Source: Paraburkholderia sp. BL25I1N1
GTDB taxonomy: Bacteria > Pseudomonadota > Gammaproteobacteria > Burkholderiales > Burkholderiaceae
Assembly: GCF_003002025.1 (NCBI RefSeq)
Contig: NZ_PVZB01000019.1
Coordinates: 62,001 to 126,000 of the forward strand
Direction of reading: 5' to 3'
DNA: 64,000 bases
The translations under genes and the position numbers were made by a program. The notes beneath the pieces are model-generated. The model was not told the origin of the DNA. It did not search any database and saw only the letters and a list, made by a program, of their open reading frames with translations. This document shows positions 1 to 9,151 of the stretch, piece by piece (the first letter of the stretch is position 1; each line of letters opens with the position of its first letter).

Positions 1-3000
1 TGGGCGACGGCGCGGGCATCCTGATCCAGATTCCGGACGGCTTTTATCGCGAGGAAATGGCCAAGCAGGGCGTGGTGCTGCCGCCGCACGGGGAATACGG
101 CGTGGGCATGGTCTTCCTGCCGAAGGAACACGCGTCGCGTCTGGCCTGTGAACAGGAACTGGAACGCACGGTGAAGGCCGAAGGCCAGGTCGTGCTGGGC
201 TGGCGCGACGTGCCGGTCGACCACACCATGCCGATTTCGCCCACCGTGAAGGCGAGCGAGCCGCTGATCCGCCAGATCTTCATCGGCCGCGGCAAGGACA
301 TCATGGTGACGGACGCACTCGAGCGGAAGCTGTACATCATCCGCAAGACCGCGAGCCACCGCATCCAGGCGCTCAAGCTCAAGCACGGCAAGGAATACTT
401 CGTGCCGTCGTGCTCGGCGCGCACGGTCGTCTACAAGGGCCTGCTGCTGGCCGGCCAGGTCGGTGTGTATTACCGCGACCTGCAGGACGAGCGCACGGTG
501 TCGGCGCTGGCGCTGGTGCACCAACGCTTCTCGACCAACACGTTCCCGGCGTGGGAACTGGCTCACCCGTACCGCATGATCGCCCACAACGGCGAAATCA
601 ACACGGTCAAGGGCAACGTCAACTGGCTGAACGCCCGCACCGGCGCGATCGCGTCGCACGTGCTCGGCGACGATCTGCCGAAGCTCTGGCCGCTGATCTA
701 TCCGGGCCAATCGGACACCGCCTCGTTCGACAACTGTCTCGAACTGCTGGTTATGGCCGGCTACCCGCTCGTCCACGCCATGATGATGATGATCCCGGAA
801 GCCTGGGAACAGCACACGCTGATGGACGACAACCGCCGCGCGTTCTACGAATACCACGCCGCGATGATGGAGCCGTGGGACGGCCCCGCCGCGATCGCCT
901 TCACCGACGGCCGTCAGATCGGCGCGACGCTCGACCGTAACGGCCTGCGCCCGGCGCGCTACATCGTCACGGACGACGATCTCGTCATCATGGCGTCGGA
1001 AGCGGGCACGCTGCCTATCCCCGAGTCGAAAATTGTCAAGAAGTGGCGTCTGCAGCCGGGCAAGATGTTCCTGATCGACATGGAACACGGCCGCATCATC
1101 GACGACAAGGAACTGAAGGACAACCTCGCGAACGCCAAGCCGTACAAGAGCTGGATCGACGCCGTGCGCATCAAGCTCGACGAGATCGAGGCGAAGGCCG
1201 AAGACGTCGCCACGGAACGCCGCGAAGCCGCTGCCTTGCTGGATCGCCAGCAGGCGTTCGGCTACACGCAGGAAGACCTCAAGTTCCTGATGGCGCCAAT
1301 GGCGCAAGCCGGCGAAGAAGCCGTCGGCTCGATGGGCAACGACTCGCCGCTCGCGGTCATGTCCAACAAGAACAAGACGCTGTATCACTACTTCAAGCAG
1401 CTGTTCGCGCAAGTGACGAACCCGCCGATCGACCCGATCCGTGAAAACATGGTGATGTCGCTGGTGTCGTTCGTCGGTCCGAAGCCGAACCTGCTGGACA
1501 CGAACAACATCAACCCGCCGATGCGTCTCGAAGTGTCGCAGCCGGTGCTCGATTTCAAGGACATCGCGAAGATCCGCGCGATCGATCAGTACACGGGCGG
1601 GAAGTTCAGCTCGTATGAACTGAACATCTGCTATCCGGTGGCGTGGGGCAAGGAAGGCATCGAAGCGCGCCTCGCCTCGCTGTGCGCGGAAGCCGTGGAT
1701 GCGGTCAAGTCCGGCTACAACATGCTGATCGTGTCGGACCGCAAGACCGACCGCGACAACGTCGCGATCCCGGCGCTGCTGGCCACCGCCGCGATCCATA
1801 CGCACCTCGTCCAGCACGGTCTGCGCACGAGCGCGGGCCTGGTCGTGGAAACCGGCTCGGCGCGTGAAACGCACCACTTCGCGTTGCTCGCGGGCTACGG
1901 CGCGGAAGCCGTGCACCCGTACCTGGCCATGGAAACGCTGAGCCAGCTCGCGGCCGGCCTGAAGGGCGACCTGTCGGCGGAGAAGGCGGTCTACAACTTC
2001 ACCAAGGCAGTCGGCAAGGGCCTGATGAAGGTCATGTCGAAGATGGGCATTTCGACCTACATGTCCTACACCGGCGCGCAAATTTTCGAAGCGGTCGGTC
2101 TGGCTGAAGACCTGGTGGTGAAGTACTTCAAGGGCACGTCGTCGAAGGTGGGCGGTATCGGCCTGTTCGACGTCGCGGAAGAAGCGATCCGCCTGCATCG
2201 CGACGCGTTCGGCGACAACCCGGTCCTCGCGAACATGCTCGACGCGGGCGGCGAATACGCGTACCGCGTGCGCGGCGAAGAACACATGTGGACGCCGGAT
2301 GCGATCGCCAAGCTGCAGCACTCGGCGCGCAGCAACTCGTATCAGACGTACAAGGAATACGCCCATCTGATCAACGATCAGACCAAGCGCCACATGACGT
2401 TCCGCGGCCTGTTCGAATTCAAGTTCGATCCGACCAAGGCCATCCCGCTCGACGAAGTCGAATCGGCGAAGGAAATCGTCAAGCGGTTCGCGACCGGCGC
2501 GATGTCGCTGGGCTCGATCTCGACTGAAGCACATGCCACGCTGGCGGTCGCGATGAACCGCATCGGCGGCAAGTCGAACACGGGCGAAGGCGGCGAGGAC
2601 GTGAACCGTTATCGCAACGAACTGCGCGGCATTCCGATCAAGAACGGCGACACCATGAAGTCGGTGATCGGCGACGAAGTGATCGTCGACATTCCGCTAA
2701 AGGAAGGCGACTCGCTGCGCTCGAAGATCAAGCAGGTGGCGTCGGGCCGTTTCGGCGTGACCGCGGAATACCTCGCGTCCGCTGATCAGATCCAGATCAA
2801 GATGGCGCAAGGCGCGAAGCCGGGCGAAGGCGGCCAGTTGCCGGGCCACAAGGTGTCGGACTACATCGGCAAGCTGCGTTACTCGGTGCCGGGCGTCGGA
2901 CTGATTTCGCCGCCGCCGCACCACGACATCTACTCGATCGAAGATCTGGCGCAGTTGATTCACGATCTGAAGAACGCCAACTCGGCGGCCAGCATCTCGG

Positions 3001-4508
3001 TGAAGCTGGTGTCGGAATCGGGCGTGGGTACGGTTGCCGCCGGTGTCGCCAAGGCCAAGGCCGATCACGTCGTGATCGCCGGCCATGACGGCGGCACGGG
3101 CGCGTCGCCGCTGTCGTCGGTGAAGCATGCCGGCACGCCGTGGGAACTGGGTCTTGCCGAAACGCAGCAAACGCTGGTGCTGAACCAGTTGCGCGGCCGT
3201 ATCCGCGTGCAGGCCGACGGTCAGATGAAGACCGGCCGCGACGTCGTGATCGGCGCGCTGCTCGGCGCGGACGAGTTCGGTTTCGCGACGGCGCCGCTCG
3301 TCGTCGAAGGCTGCATCATGATGCGCAAGTGCCATCTGAACACTTGCCCGGTCGGCGTTGCGACGCAAGATCCGGTGCTGCGTGCGAAGTTCCAGGGCCA
3401 ACCGGAACACGTCGTGAACTTCTTCTTCTTCGTTGCGGAAGAAGCGCGCGAAATCATGGCGCAACTGGGCATCCGCAAGTTCGACGATCTGATCGGCCAC
3501 GCCGAACTGCTCGACATGAAGAAGGGCATCGAGCACTGGAAGGCCAAGGGTCTGGACTTCTCGCGCGTGTTCTATCTGCCGCAAGTGTCGGCTGAAGTCG
3601 CGCGCAAGCATGTCGACATGCAGGACCACGGTCTGGACAAGGCACTCGACCACACGCTGATCGAGAAGGCGAAGGCGGCGATCGAGAAGGGCGAGCACGT
3701 CTCGTTCATCCAGCCGGTGCGTAACGTGAACCGTACCGTCGGCGCGATGCTGTCCGGCACGATCGCGAAGAAGTATGGTCACGACGGCTTGCCCGACGAT
3801 TCCATTCACATCCAGTTGAAGGGCACGGCGGGCCAGAGTTTTGGCGCGTTCCTCGCCAAGGGCATCACGCTGGATCTCGTCGGCGACGGTAACGACTACG
3901 TCGGCAAGGGCTTGTCGGGCGGCCGCATCATTATCCGACCGACCAACGACTTCCGCGGCAAGTCGGAAGAGAACATCATCTGCGGCAACACGGTGATGTA
4001 TGGCGCGATCGAAGGTGAAGCGTTCTTCCGCGGCGTGGCCGGCGAGCGCTTCTGCGTGCGTAACTCGGGCGCGACAGCGGTTGTCGAAGGCACGGGCGAC
4101 CACGGTTGCGAATACATGACGGGCGGCACGGTGGTCGTGCTCGGCGAAACGGGCCGTAACTTCGCCGCGGGCATGTCGGGCGGCATCGCCTACGTGTACG
4201 ACCCGGACAACTCGTTCGCGGGCAAGTGCAACAAGTCGATGGTCGCGCTCGATCCGGTTCTGCAAACGGCCGAACAGGAACGCACGGTCGACAAGGGCCT
4301 GTGGCACGCCGGCGCAACCGACGAAGCGCTGCTTAAGGGACTCATCGAGCGTCACTTCCAGTTCACGGGTTCGCCGCGCGCCAAGGCGCTGCTCGAAAAC
4401 TGGGACGCGTCGCGCCGTCAATTCGTGAAGGTGTTCCCGACCGAATACAAGCGTGCGCTGGGCGAAATGGCCGCGAAGAAGGCGAACAAGGAAGTGCTCG
4501 CCGCCTGA
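1..4508 (+). CDS. gltB: Glutamate synthase large subunit, 5' end outside window
   Basis: Large subunit of NADPH-dependent glutamate synthase (GOGAT), which makes glutamate from glutamine and 2-oxoglutarate in the cytoplasm together with GltD. The reading frame is open from base 3, so the start codon and the N-terminal nucleophile Cys lie upstream. The first visible residues, GDGAGILIQIPD, belong to the class II glutaminase domain. The central and FMN-binding synthase domains follow. The 3Fe-4S cysteines sit in CIMMRKCHLNTCPVG near 3310-3353, and the C-terminal beta-helix GXGXG domain occupies roughly 3780-4250. About 1500 residues are visible; the family is usually 1480-1570, so only about 60-70 residues are missing. 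gltD follows 121 bp downstream. The identification is secure. Confidence 0.98.
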   Translation, partial: GDGAGILIQIPDGFYREEMAKQGVVLPPHGEYGVGMVFLPKEHASRLACEQELERTVKAEGQVVLGWRDVPVDHTMPISPTVKASEPLIRQIFIGRGKDIMVTDALERKLYIIRKTASHRIQALKLKHGKEYFVPSCSARTVVYKGLLLAGQVGVYYRDLQDERTVSALALVHQRFSTNTFPAWELAHPYRMIAHNGEINTVKGNVNWLNARTGAIASHVLGDDLPKLWPLIYPGQSDTASFDNCLELLVMAGYPLVHAMMMMIPEAWEQHTLMDDNRRAFYEYHAAMMEPWDGPAAIAFTDGRQIGATLDRNGLRPARYIVTDDDLVIMASEAGTLPIPESKIVKKWRLQPGKMFLIDMEHGRIIDDKELKDNLANAKPYKSWIDAVRIKLDEIEAKAEDVATERREAAALLDRQQAFGYTQEDLKFLMAPMAQAGEEAVGSMGNDSPLAVMSNKNKTLYHYFKQLFAQVTNPPIDPIRENMVMSLVSFVGPKPNLLDTNNINPPMRLEVSQPVLDFKDIAKIRAIDQYTGGKFSSYELNICYPVAWGKEGIEARLASLCAEAVDAVKSGYNMLIVSDRKTDRDNVAIPALLATAAIHTHLVQHGLRTSAGLVVETGSARETHHFALLAGYGAEAVHPYLAMETLSQLAAGLKGDLSAEKAVYNFTKAVGKGLMKVMSKMGISTYMSYTGAQIFEAVGLAEDLVVKYFKGTSSKVGGIGLFDVAEEAIRLHRDAFGDNPVLANMLDAGGEYAYRVRGEEHMWTPDAIAKLQHSARSNSYQTYKEYAHLINDQTKRHMTFRGLFEFKFDPTKAIPLDEVESAKEIVKRFATGAMSLGSISTEAHATLAVAMNRIGGKSNTGEGGEDVNRYRNELRGIPIKNGDTMKSVIGDEVIVDIPLKEGDSLRSKIKQVASGRFGVTAEYLASADQIQIKMAQGAKPGEGGQLPGHKVSDYIGKLRYSVPGVGLISPPPHHDIYSIEDLAQLIHDLKNANSAASISVKLVSESGVGTVAAGVAKAKADHVVIAGHDGGTGASPLSSVKHAGTPWELGLAETQQTLVLNQLRGRIRVQADGQMKTGRDVVIGALLGADEFGFATAPLVVEGCIMMRKCHLNTCPVGVATQDPVLRAKFQGQPEHVVNFFFFVAEEAREIMAQLGIRKFDDLIGHAELLDMKKGIEHWKAKGLDFSRVFYLPQVSAEVARKHVDMQDHGLDKALDHTLIEKAKAAIEKGEHVSFIQPVRNVNRTVGAMLSGTIAKKYGHDGLPDDSIHIQLKGTAGQSFGAFLAKGITLDLVGDGNDYVGKGLSGGRIIIRPTNDFRGKSEENIICGNTVMYGAIEGEAFFRGVAGERFCVRNSGATAVVEGTGDHGCEYMTGGTVVVLGETGRNFAAGMSGGIAYVYDPDNSFAGKCNKSMVALDPVLQTAEQERTVDKGLWHAGATDEALLKGLIERHFQFTGSPRAKALLENWDASRRQFVKVFPTEYKRALGEMAAKKANKEVLAA

Positions 4509-4561
4509 TTCGCAACTGGCCTCAAGCCAAAGACGTCACATACAAGCCGTACCCGCCGCGC

Positions 4562-4589
4562 CCCGCCGTTCAACGGTGCACGCGGCGGG
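4562..4589 (+). other. Intercistronic hairpin between gltB and gltD
   Basis: An inverted repeat CCCGCCG...CGGCGGG with a 14-nt loop. There is no U-run, so it is more likely an mRNA-processing or stability hairpin than a terminator. Function is inferred only. Confidence 0.35.
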
Positions 4590-4629
4590 TGTAGATCACC
4601 CCACCTGATTAGATAGAGAAGAGAACCAC

Positions 4630-6099
4630 ATGGGCAAGGCAACCGGTTTTCTCGAGTTCGAACGCCGCCACGAGGCGTACGAAGCTCCGCTCACGCGTGT
4701 GAAGCACTACAAGGAATTCGTCGCCGCGCTGACCGACGACGAAGCGAAGATTCAAGGCGCACGTTGCATGGACTGCGGCATTCCGTTCTGCAACAACGGC
4801 TGCCCGGTGAACAACATCATCCCGGACTTCAACGACCTGGTGTTCCATCAGGATTGGAAGAACGCGATCGAAGTGCTGCACTCGACGAACAATTTCCCCG
4901 AGTTCACGGGCCGCATCTGCCCGGCGCCGTGCGAAGCGGCCTGCACGCTCGGCATCAATGACGACCCGGTCGGCATCAAGTCGATCGAGCACGCGATCAT
5001 CGACAAAGCCTGGGCCGAAGGCTGGGTTGCGCCGCAGCCGCCGAAGCACAAGACCGGCAAGAAGGTCGCCGTGGTCGGTTCCGGCCCCGCTGGTTTGGCC
5101 GTCGCGCAGCAACTCGCGCGCGCGGGGCACGATGTCACCGTGTTCGAAAAGAACGATCGCATTGGTGGTTTGCTGCGTTATGGCATTCCCGACTTCAAGC
5201 TGGAAAAGTGGCTGATCGATCGCCGCATGCGTCAGATGGAAGCCGAAGGCGTGACGTTCCGCGCGGGCGTGTTCATCGGCAAGGCGGATTCACTGCCGGC
5301 GCATATCGGCAACACGGCGAAGGAAACTGTGTCGCCGGAGCAGTTGAAGGAAGAGTTCGACGCCGTGGTGATCGCGGGCGGTTCGGAAACGCCGCGCGAT
5401 CTGCCGGTGCCGGGCCGCGAGCTGGAAGGCATCCACTACGCGATGGAATTCCTGCCGCAACAGAACAAGGTCAATGCCGGCGACAAGGTCGCGAACCAGT
5501 TGCTCGCGAAGGGCAAGCATGTGGTCGTGATCGGCGGCGGCGATACGGGTTCGGACTGCGTGGGCACGTCGAATCGCCATGGCGCGAAGAGCGTCACGCA
5601 ATTCGAATTGCTGCCGCAGCCGCCGGAAGAAGAAAACAAGCCGCTCGTGTGGCCGTACTGGCCGATCAAGCTGCGCACGTCGTCGTCGCATGACGAAGGC
5701 TGCTCGCGTGATTGGGCAGTCGCGACCAAGCGCCTCGAAGGCAAGAACGGCAAGGTCGAGAAGCTGATCGCGGCGCGCGTCGAATGGAAGGACGGCAAGA
5801 TGCAGGAAGTGCCGGGCTCCGAATTCGAAATGAAGGCCGATCTGGTGCTGCTCGCCATGGGCTTCACGCAGCCGGTGTCGCCGGTGCTCGAAGCGTTCGG
5901 CGTCGACAAGGATAATCGCGGCAACGTGCGTGCTTCGACCGAAGGCGAGAAGGCGTATTACACGTCGGTGGACAAGGTGTTCACCGCCGGCGATATGCGC
6001 CGCGGTCAGTCGCTGGTGGTGTGGGCGATTCGTGAAGGCCGTCAGTGCGCGCGTTCGGTCGACGCGTTCCTGATGGGGCATTCGGAACTGCCGCGCTAA
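4630..6099 (+). CDS. gltD: Glutamate synthase small subunit
   Basis: FAD- and Fe-S-containing beta subunit of glutamate synthase; it passes electrons from NADPH to the GltB Fe-S/FMN centres. At 489 aa it has the family length. Two cysteine groups that bind the 4Fe-4S clusters are visible (Cys46, 49, 54, 58 in CMDCGIPFCNNGC and Cys97, 101, 105 in RICPAPCEAAC). The FAD-binding GSGPAG is at about 150-155, and the NADPH-binding Rossmann motif VVIGGGDTGSDC is near residue 298. The start is preceded by a purine-rich GAGAAGAGAA ribosome site. It follows gltB on the same strand and ends at a strong bidirectional terminator, so gltBD looks like one transcription unit. Confidence 0.98.
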   Translation: MGKATGFLEFERRHEAYEAPLTRVKHYKEFVAALTDDEAKIQGARCMDCGIPFCNNGCPVNNIIPDFNDLVFHQDWKNAIEVLHSTNNFPEFTGRICPAPCEAACTLGINDDPVGIKSIEHAIIDKAWAEGWVAPQPPKHKTGKKVAVVGSGPAGLAVAQQLARAGHDVTVFEKNDRIGGLLRYGIPDFKLEKWLIDRRMRQMEAEGVTFRAGVFIGKADSLPAHIGNTAKETVSPEQLKEEFDAVVIAGGSETPRDLPVPGRELEGIHYAMEFLPQQNKVNAGDKVANQLLAKGKHVVVIGGGDTGSDCVGTSNRHGAKSVTQFELLPQPPEEENKPLVWPYWPIKLRTSSSHDEGCSRDWAVATKRLEGKNGKVEKLIAARVEWKDGKMQEVPGSEFEMKADLVLLAMGFTQPVSPVLEAFGVDKDNRGNVRASTEGEKAYYTSVDKVFTAGDMRRGQSLVVWAIREGRQCARSVDAFLMGHSELPR

Positions 6100-6209
6100 A
6101 CGTCTCCTGTCCGGTTTTCGTGCTGAGGCATGAGAGCCGGCAACTGCTTGCAGGAAGAGGTGGAGACGACAATGTGCCGCGTGAGCGGCGCATCAAGCGG
6201 TGAAAAAAC

Positions 6210-6244
6210 AAAGCCGGGCACCTGAGAGGGTGACCCGGCTTTTT
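6210..6244. terminator. Bidirectional rho-independent terminator, gltD / dadA
   Basis: Stem AAAGCCGGGCACC / GGTG-A-CCCGGCTTT with a six-base loop and one bulged A. It is flanked by a U-run on the plus strand and an A-run upstream that acts as a U-run on the minus strand. It lies between the convergent gltD and dadA. Confidence 0.85.
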
Positions 6245-6264
6245 AACTTCAGCGTGCAGCGGCG

Positions 6265-7539
6265 CTATGTGCGTGGTTTACCGTACCGCCCCAACGTCAG
6301 CCCATCAAGATCGATCTCCGGCTTGCGGTGTGTGATCAGATCCGCGACCACACGTCCCGAACCCATCGACATCGCCCAACCCGTCGAGCCGTGACCGAGG
6401 TTCAACCACAGTTTCTCCACGCCGGACGGACCGAGCAGCGGCGCGCCGTCGGGTGTCATGGGACGGCGGCCGACCCAAAAATGCGCGGAAGTCGGATTGG
6501 CCGCGTGCGGGAACCAGTCGCTTAGCACTTTCATAAGCGTTTGCAAGGCCTGTTCGCGCAAGGTGGTCTGCCGATTACCGAGTTCCGCAGTGCCGGCTAC
6601 CCGCAGGTTGTTGCCAAAACGCGTGATTGCCGTCTTCAGCGATTCGTCCATCAACGCGCCGCGCGGGGCTTTTTCTTCGTCGGTGACGGGCAGCGTCGCG
6701 GAATAGCCTTTTACCGGATAAAGCGGCACCTTCACGCCGAGCCGCGCGAGCAACCCCGCACTGTCGACGCCCAGCGCCACCACCACGGCATCCGCGTACA
6801 GCATCTCCGCGCCGCGCTCGCTCTCGATACGCACTGCGCGCAACGCCCCGCCTTGCAGATCGAGCGACGTCACCCGCGTGTCCAAACGGAAGCGCACGTC
6901 ATTGCGTTCACAAATGGCGCGCAGTTCGCGCGTGAAGCGGGCGCAATCGCCGGCTTCGTCGTCGGGCAGATAGAGCCCCGAGAGCGGCGCCTGACGCGCC
7001 CAACTCAAACCCGGCTCGATTTCCACACACTGCGCCGCGCTCACTTCCCGATGCGCGATACCCGCGTCGCGCAACACGGCGAGCGCCGGCTGCGCGAGTT
7101 CGACGTCGTACTCGCTGCGGAACAACTGCAGATAGCCTTGGCTGCGGGCGTAGTCGAACGGATAGCAAGCGCGGAATTCGTGCAGACAGTCGCGGCTGTA
7201 GTAAGCAATGCGCTGCATACGCTGCTTGTTGACGCGAAACCGTTCGAGATCGCATTCATGCAGCCAGCGCGCGATCCAACGCCATTGAGCTGGATCGAAG
7301 GTCGGGCGGAAGATCAGCGGCGAGGCCGGCTTGAACAGATATTTGAGGATCTTCGCCGGCATGCCGGGCGCGGCCCAGGGTGTTACGTAGCCTGGCGCGA
7401 TCACGCCCGCGTTGCCGAAGCTGGTAGAGAGCGCGACGTCCGGTTCGCGCTCGATCACGGTGACTTCGCAGCCCTGCTGGCGGAGGTAAAAAGCGGTGGC
7501 GACGCCGATCACGCCGCCGCCCAGAACAATCGTTTTCAT
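6265..7539 (-). CDS. dadA: D-amino acid dehydrogenase (DadA family)
   Basis: FAD-dependent oxidative deamination of D-amino acids to 2-oxo acids, membrane-associated and feeding electrons to the respiratory chain; in the best-known case it works on D-alanine. The 424-aa protein starts with the dinucleotide-binding motif MKTIVLGGGVIGVATAFYLR, followed by the DadA signature SFGNAGVIAPGYVTPWAAPGMP. The C-terminal part carries WVGRRPMTPDGAPLLG and NLGHGSTGWAMSMGSGR, typical of the DAO superfamily. The gene lies 16 bp after an MFS transporter gene on the same strand, so the pair may import and oxidise a D-amino acid or related amine (inference). No alanine racemase gene (dadX) is next to it, so another D-amino acid substrate is possible. 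Confidence 0.9.
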   Translation of the reverse strand: MKTIVLGGGVIGVATAFYLRQQGCEVTVIEREPDVALSTSFGNAGVIAPGYVTPWAAPGMPAKILKYLFKPASPLIFRPTFDPAQWRWIARWLHECDLERFRVNKQRMQRIAYYSRDCLHEFRACYPFDYARSQGYLQLFRSEYDVELAQPALAVLRDAGIAHREVSAAQCVEIEPGLSWARQAPLSGLYLPDDEAGDCARFTRELRAICERNDVRFRLDTRVTSLDLQGGALRAVRIESERGAEMLYADAVVVALGVDSAGLLARLGVKVPLYPVKGYSATLPVTDEEKAPRGALMDESLKTAITRFGNNLRVAGTAELGNRQTTLREQALQTLMKVLSDWFPHAANPTSAHFWVGRRPMTPDGAPLLGPSGVEKLWLNLGHGSTGWAMSMGSGRVVADLITHRKPEIDLDGLTLGRYGKPRT

Positions 7540-7555
7540 GTGTGTGACTGCGGGT

Positions 7556-8815
7556 TCAGGCGGCAGGCTGGGTCGCGCCGAGCACCTTGCCCTTGGTTTC
7601 GGGCAGACACAACGCGGCGACGATCACAAGCAGATAGCCCGAGCCGGCCACGATGCCCATCGCTTTCACCAGCGTCATGGTTTGCGACAGTGTGCCGACC
7701 AGAATCGGAAAGAACGAGCCGAGTCCACGCCCGAGGTTGTAGCAGAATCCTTGTCCCGAACCGCGTATTGCATTCGGATAAAGCTCGGACAGGTAAGCGC
7801 CCACGCCCGCGAAAATCCCTTGCACCACGATGCCGAGCGGAAAACCGAGCGCGAGCATCATGCCGTCGGTGATCGGCAGCATGGTGTAGAACATGCCGAG
7901 CACGAACGAGCCGATCGCGAACAGCACGAACGACGCGCGCCGGCCGATCTTGTCGCACAGAATCGCGCCGACGATATACCCCGTGAATGAACCGACGATC
8001 AGCACGATCAGATAGCCGCTCGTGTTGAACACAGACAGATGCCGCACGGTCTTCAGATAGGTCGGCAACCACGTGGTGATCGCGTAATAGCCGCCGAGCA
8101 TGCCGGTGCACAGCACGCTGCCGAGCAAGGTGGTTTTGAGGTGAGCGCCCGAGAAGATCTGCAGGAAATGTGACGTATCGAAACCGCTCTCACGAGCCCG
8201 GCGCGTTTCGAGAAAGATCTCCGGATCGCTCACATTGCGACGAATGTAGATGATCCATGCAGCGGGCAGCAGGCCGATCCAGAAGCAGGCGCGCCATGCG
8301 TACTGCTCAGGCAGCAACGCAAAGAAAGCCCAGTAAATGATCGCCGCAGCCGCCCAGCCGAACGACCAGCTGCTTTGCACGGTGCCGACCGCTTTCGCGC
8401 GATGCTGAGGCGAACGAATGGTCTCGGCCATCATGATCGTCACGACCGACCATTCACCGCCGAAGCCGATGCCTTGCAGCGTGCGCGTGGTGAGCAACTG
8501 CCAGAACGAGTGCGTGAAGCCGGACAGAAAGGTGAACAGCGCGAAGGTGGCGATGGTCCACTGCAGCACGCGGATGCGGCCGTAGCGGTCGGCGAGAATG
8601 CCGGCGAGCCAGCCGCCCACCGCCGACGAGATCAGCGAACTGGTGGCGATCATGCCGGCTTCGCTCTTTGTCATGCCCCACGTCGCGATCAGCGTCGGAA
8701 TGAGGAAGGAGTAAATCATGAAGTCGAAGGCGTCGACCGCGTAGCCTCCGAAGCCGGCGTATAGCGTGCGGCGTTCGCGCTGGGTCAGTTCGGTGAACCA
8801 TTGGAGAGAGGGCAT
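7556..8815 (-). CDS. MFS transporter, proton symporter type
   Basis: A 419-aa inner-membrane secondary transporter with about 12 hydrophobic segments. The MFS motif A is visible as GILADRYGRIRVL between helices 2 and 3, with RTLQGIGFGGEW in helix 4. The sequence resembles the sialate/aromatic-acid proton symporter subgroups, but the substrate cannot be read from the sequence. GGAGACC lies about 10 nt before the ATG. It is the first gene of a likely two-gene unit with dadA (16 bp gap), which suggests an amino-acid-related or carboxylate substrate. Confidence 0.88.
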   Translation of the reverse strand: MPSLQWFTELTQRERRTLYAGFGGYAVDAFDFMIYSFLIPTLIATWGMTKSEAGMIATSSLISSAVGGWLAGILADRYGRIRVLQWTIATFALFTFLSGFTHSFWQLLTTRTLQGIGFGGEWSVVTIMMAETIRSPQHRAKAVGTVQSSWSFGWAAAAIIYWAFFALLPEQYAWRACFWIGLLPAAWIIYIRRNVSDPEIFLETRRARESGFDTSHFLQIFSGAHLKTTLLGSVLCTGMLGGYYAITTWLPTYLKTVRHLSVFNTSGYLIVLIVGSFTGYIVGAILCDKIGRRASFVLFAIGSFVLGMFYTMLPITDGMMLALGFPLGIVVQGIFAGVGAYLSELYPNAIRGSGQGFCYNLGRGLGSFFPILVGTLSQTMTLVKAMGIVAGSGYLLVIVAALCLPETKGKVLGATQPAA

Positions 8816-9151
8816 GTTTTGTTGTGGTCTCCAGGGCTTGTTGGCCTGCCATCGGCGTGAATGTGGGGTGTTTGTATTCTACGGGGATGGGGCGTTGTGC
8901 GGCCAGTTGTGGTCAAAAATGGCAGGTAACGGTAAGAAACCGATAAGAGATGAAAAGCCGGAGAAATCTGCGCGAGGGAAAGGCAATGTCGCGGCCTGGC
9001 TGACGATCGCGCTGTTCGGCGCGATGCGCGCGGGCCGCTTTTTCCTTACCAACTACTACCGTGTAACCCAAACGATATCGAGCATGGTTAAACTGCGCTC
9101 GCAGCGCCGATGCTGCGACTTATCCACTCACGCCCGCGCCAGCCACGCCGA
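8816..9151. other. Intergenic region upstream of the MFS/dadA unit and the phosphatase-like gene
   Basis: This 336-bp divergent spacer has no convincing gene. A plus-strand ORF runs through it but has no recognisable product. It contains the sequence GGTAACGGTAAGAAACCG (8925-8942), whose complement reads TTTCTTACCGTTACC, and a similar TTCCTTACCAACTACTACCG at 9042-9061. Both resemble a site upstream of the nearby response regulator (12331-12350). A TAGAAT-type minus-strand -10 is present near 8876, but I see no matching -35. Confidence 0.4.

Noticed and set aside
781..810. ATGATGATGATG run in gltB
   Set aside because: It is coding sequence for a Met run conserved in the protein context, not an independent repeat element.
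2697..4421. 574-codon open frame antisense to gltB
   Set aside because: It mirrors the codon bias of gltB on the other strand, is Arg/His/Ala-rich with no recognisable domain, and gltB is certain.
9110..9151. Start of the phosphatase-like gene at 9110
   Set aside because: Possible, but it adds 14 basic residues before an already long Tat n-region; 9152 is preferred with modest confidence.
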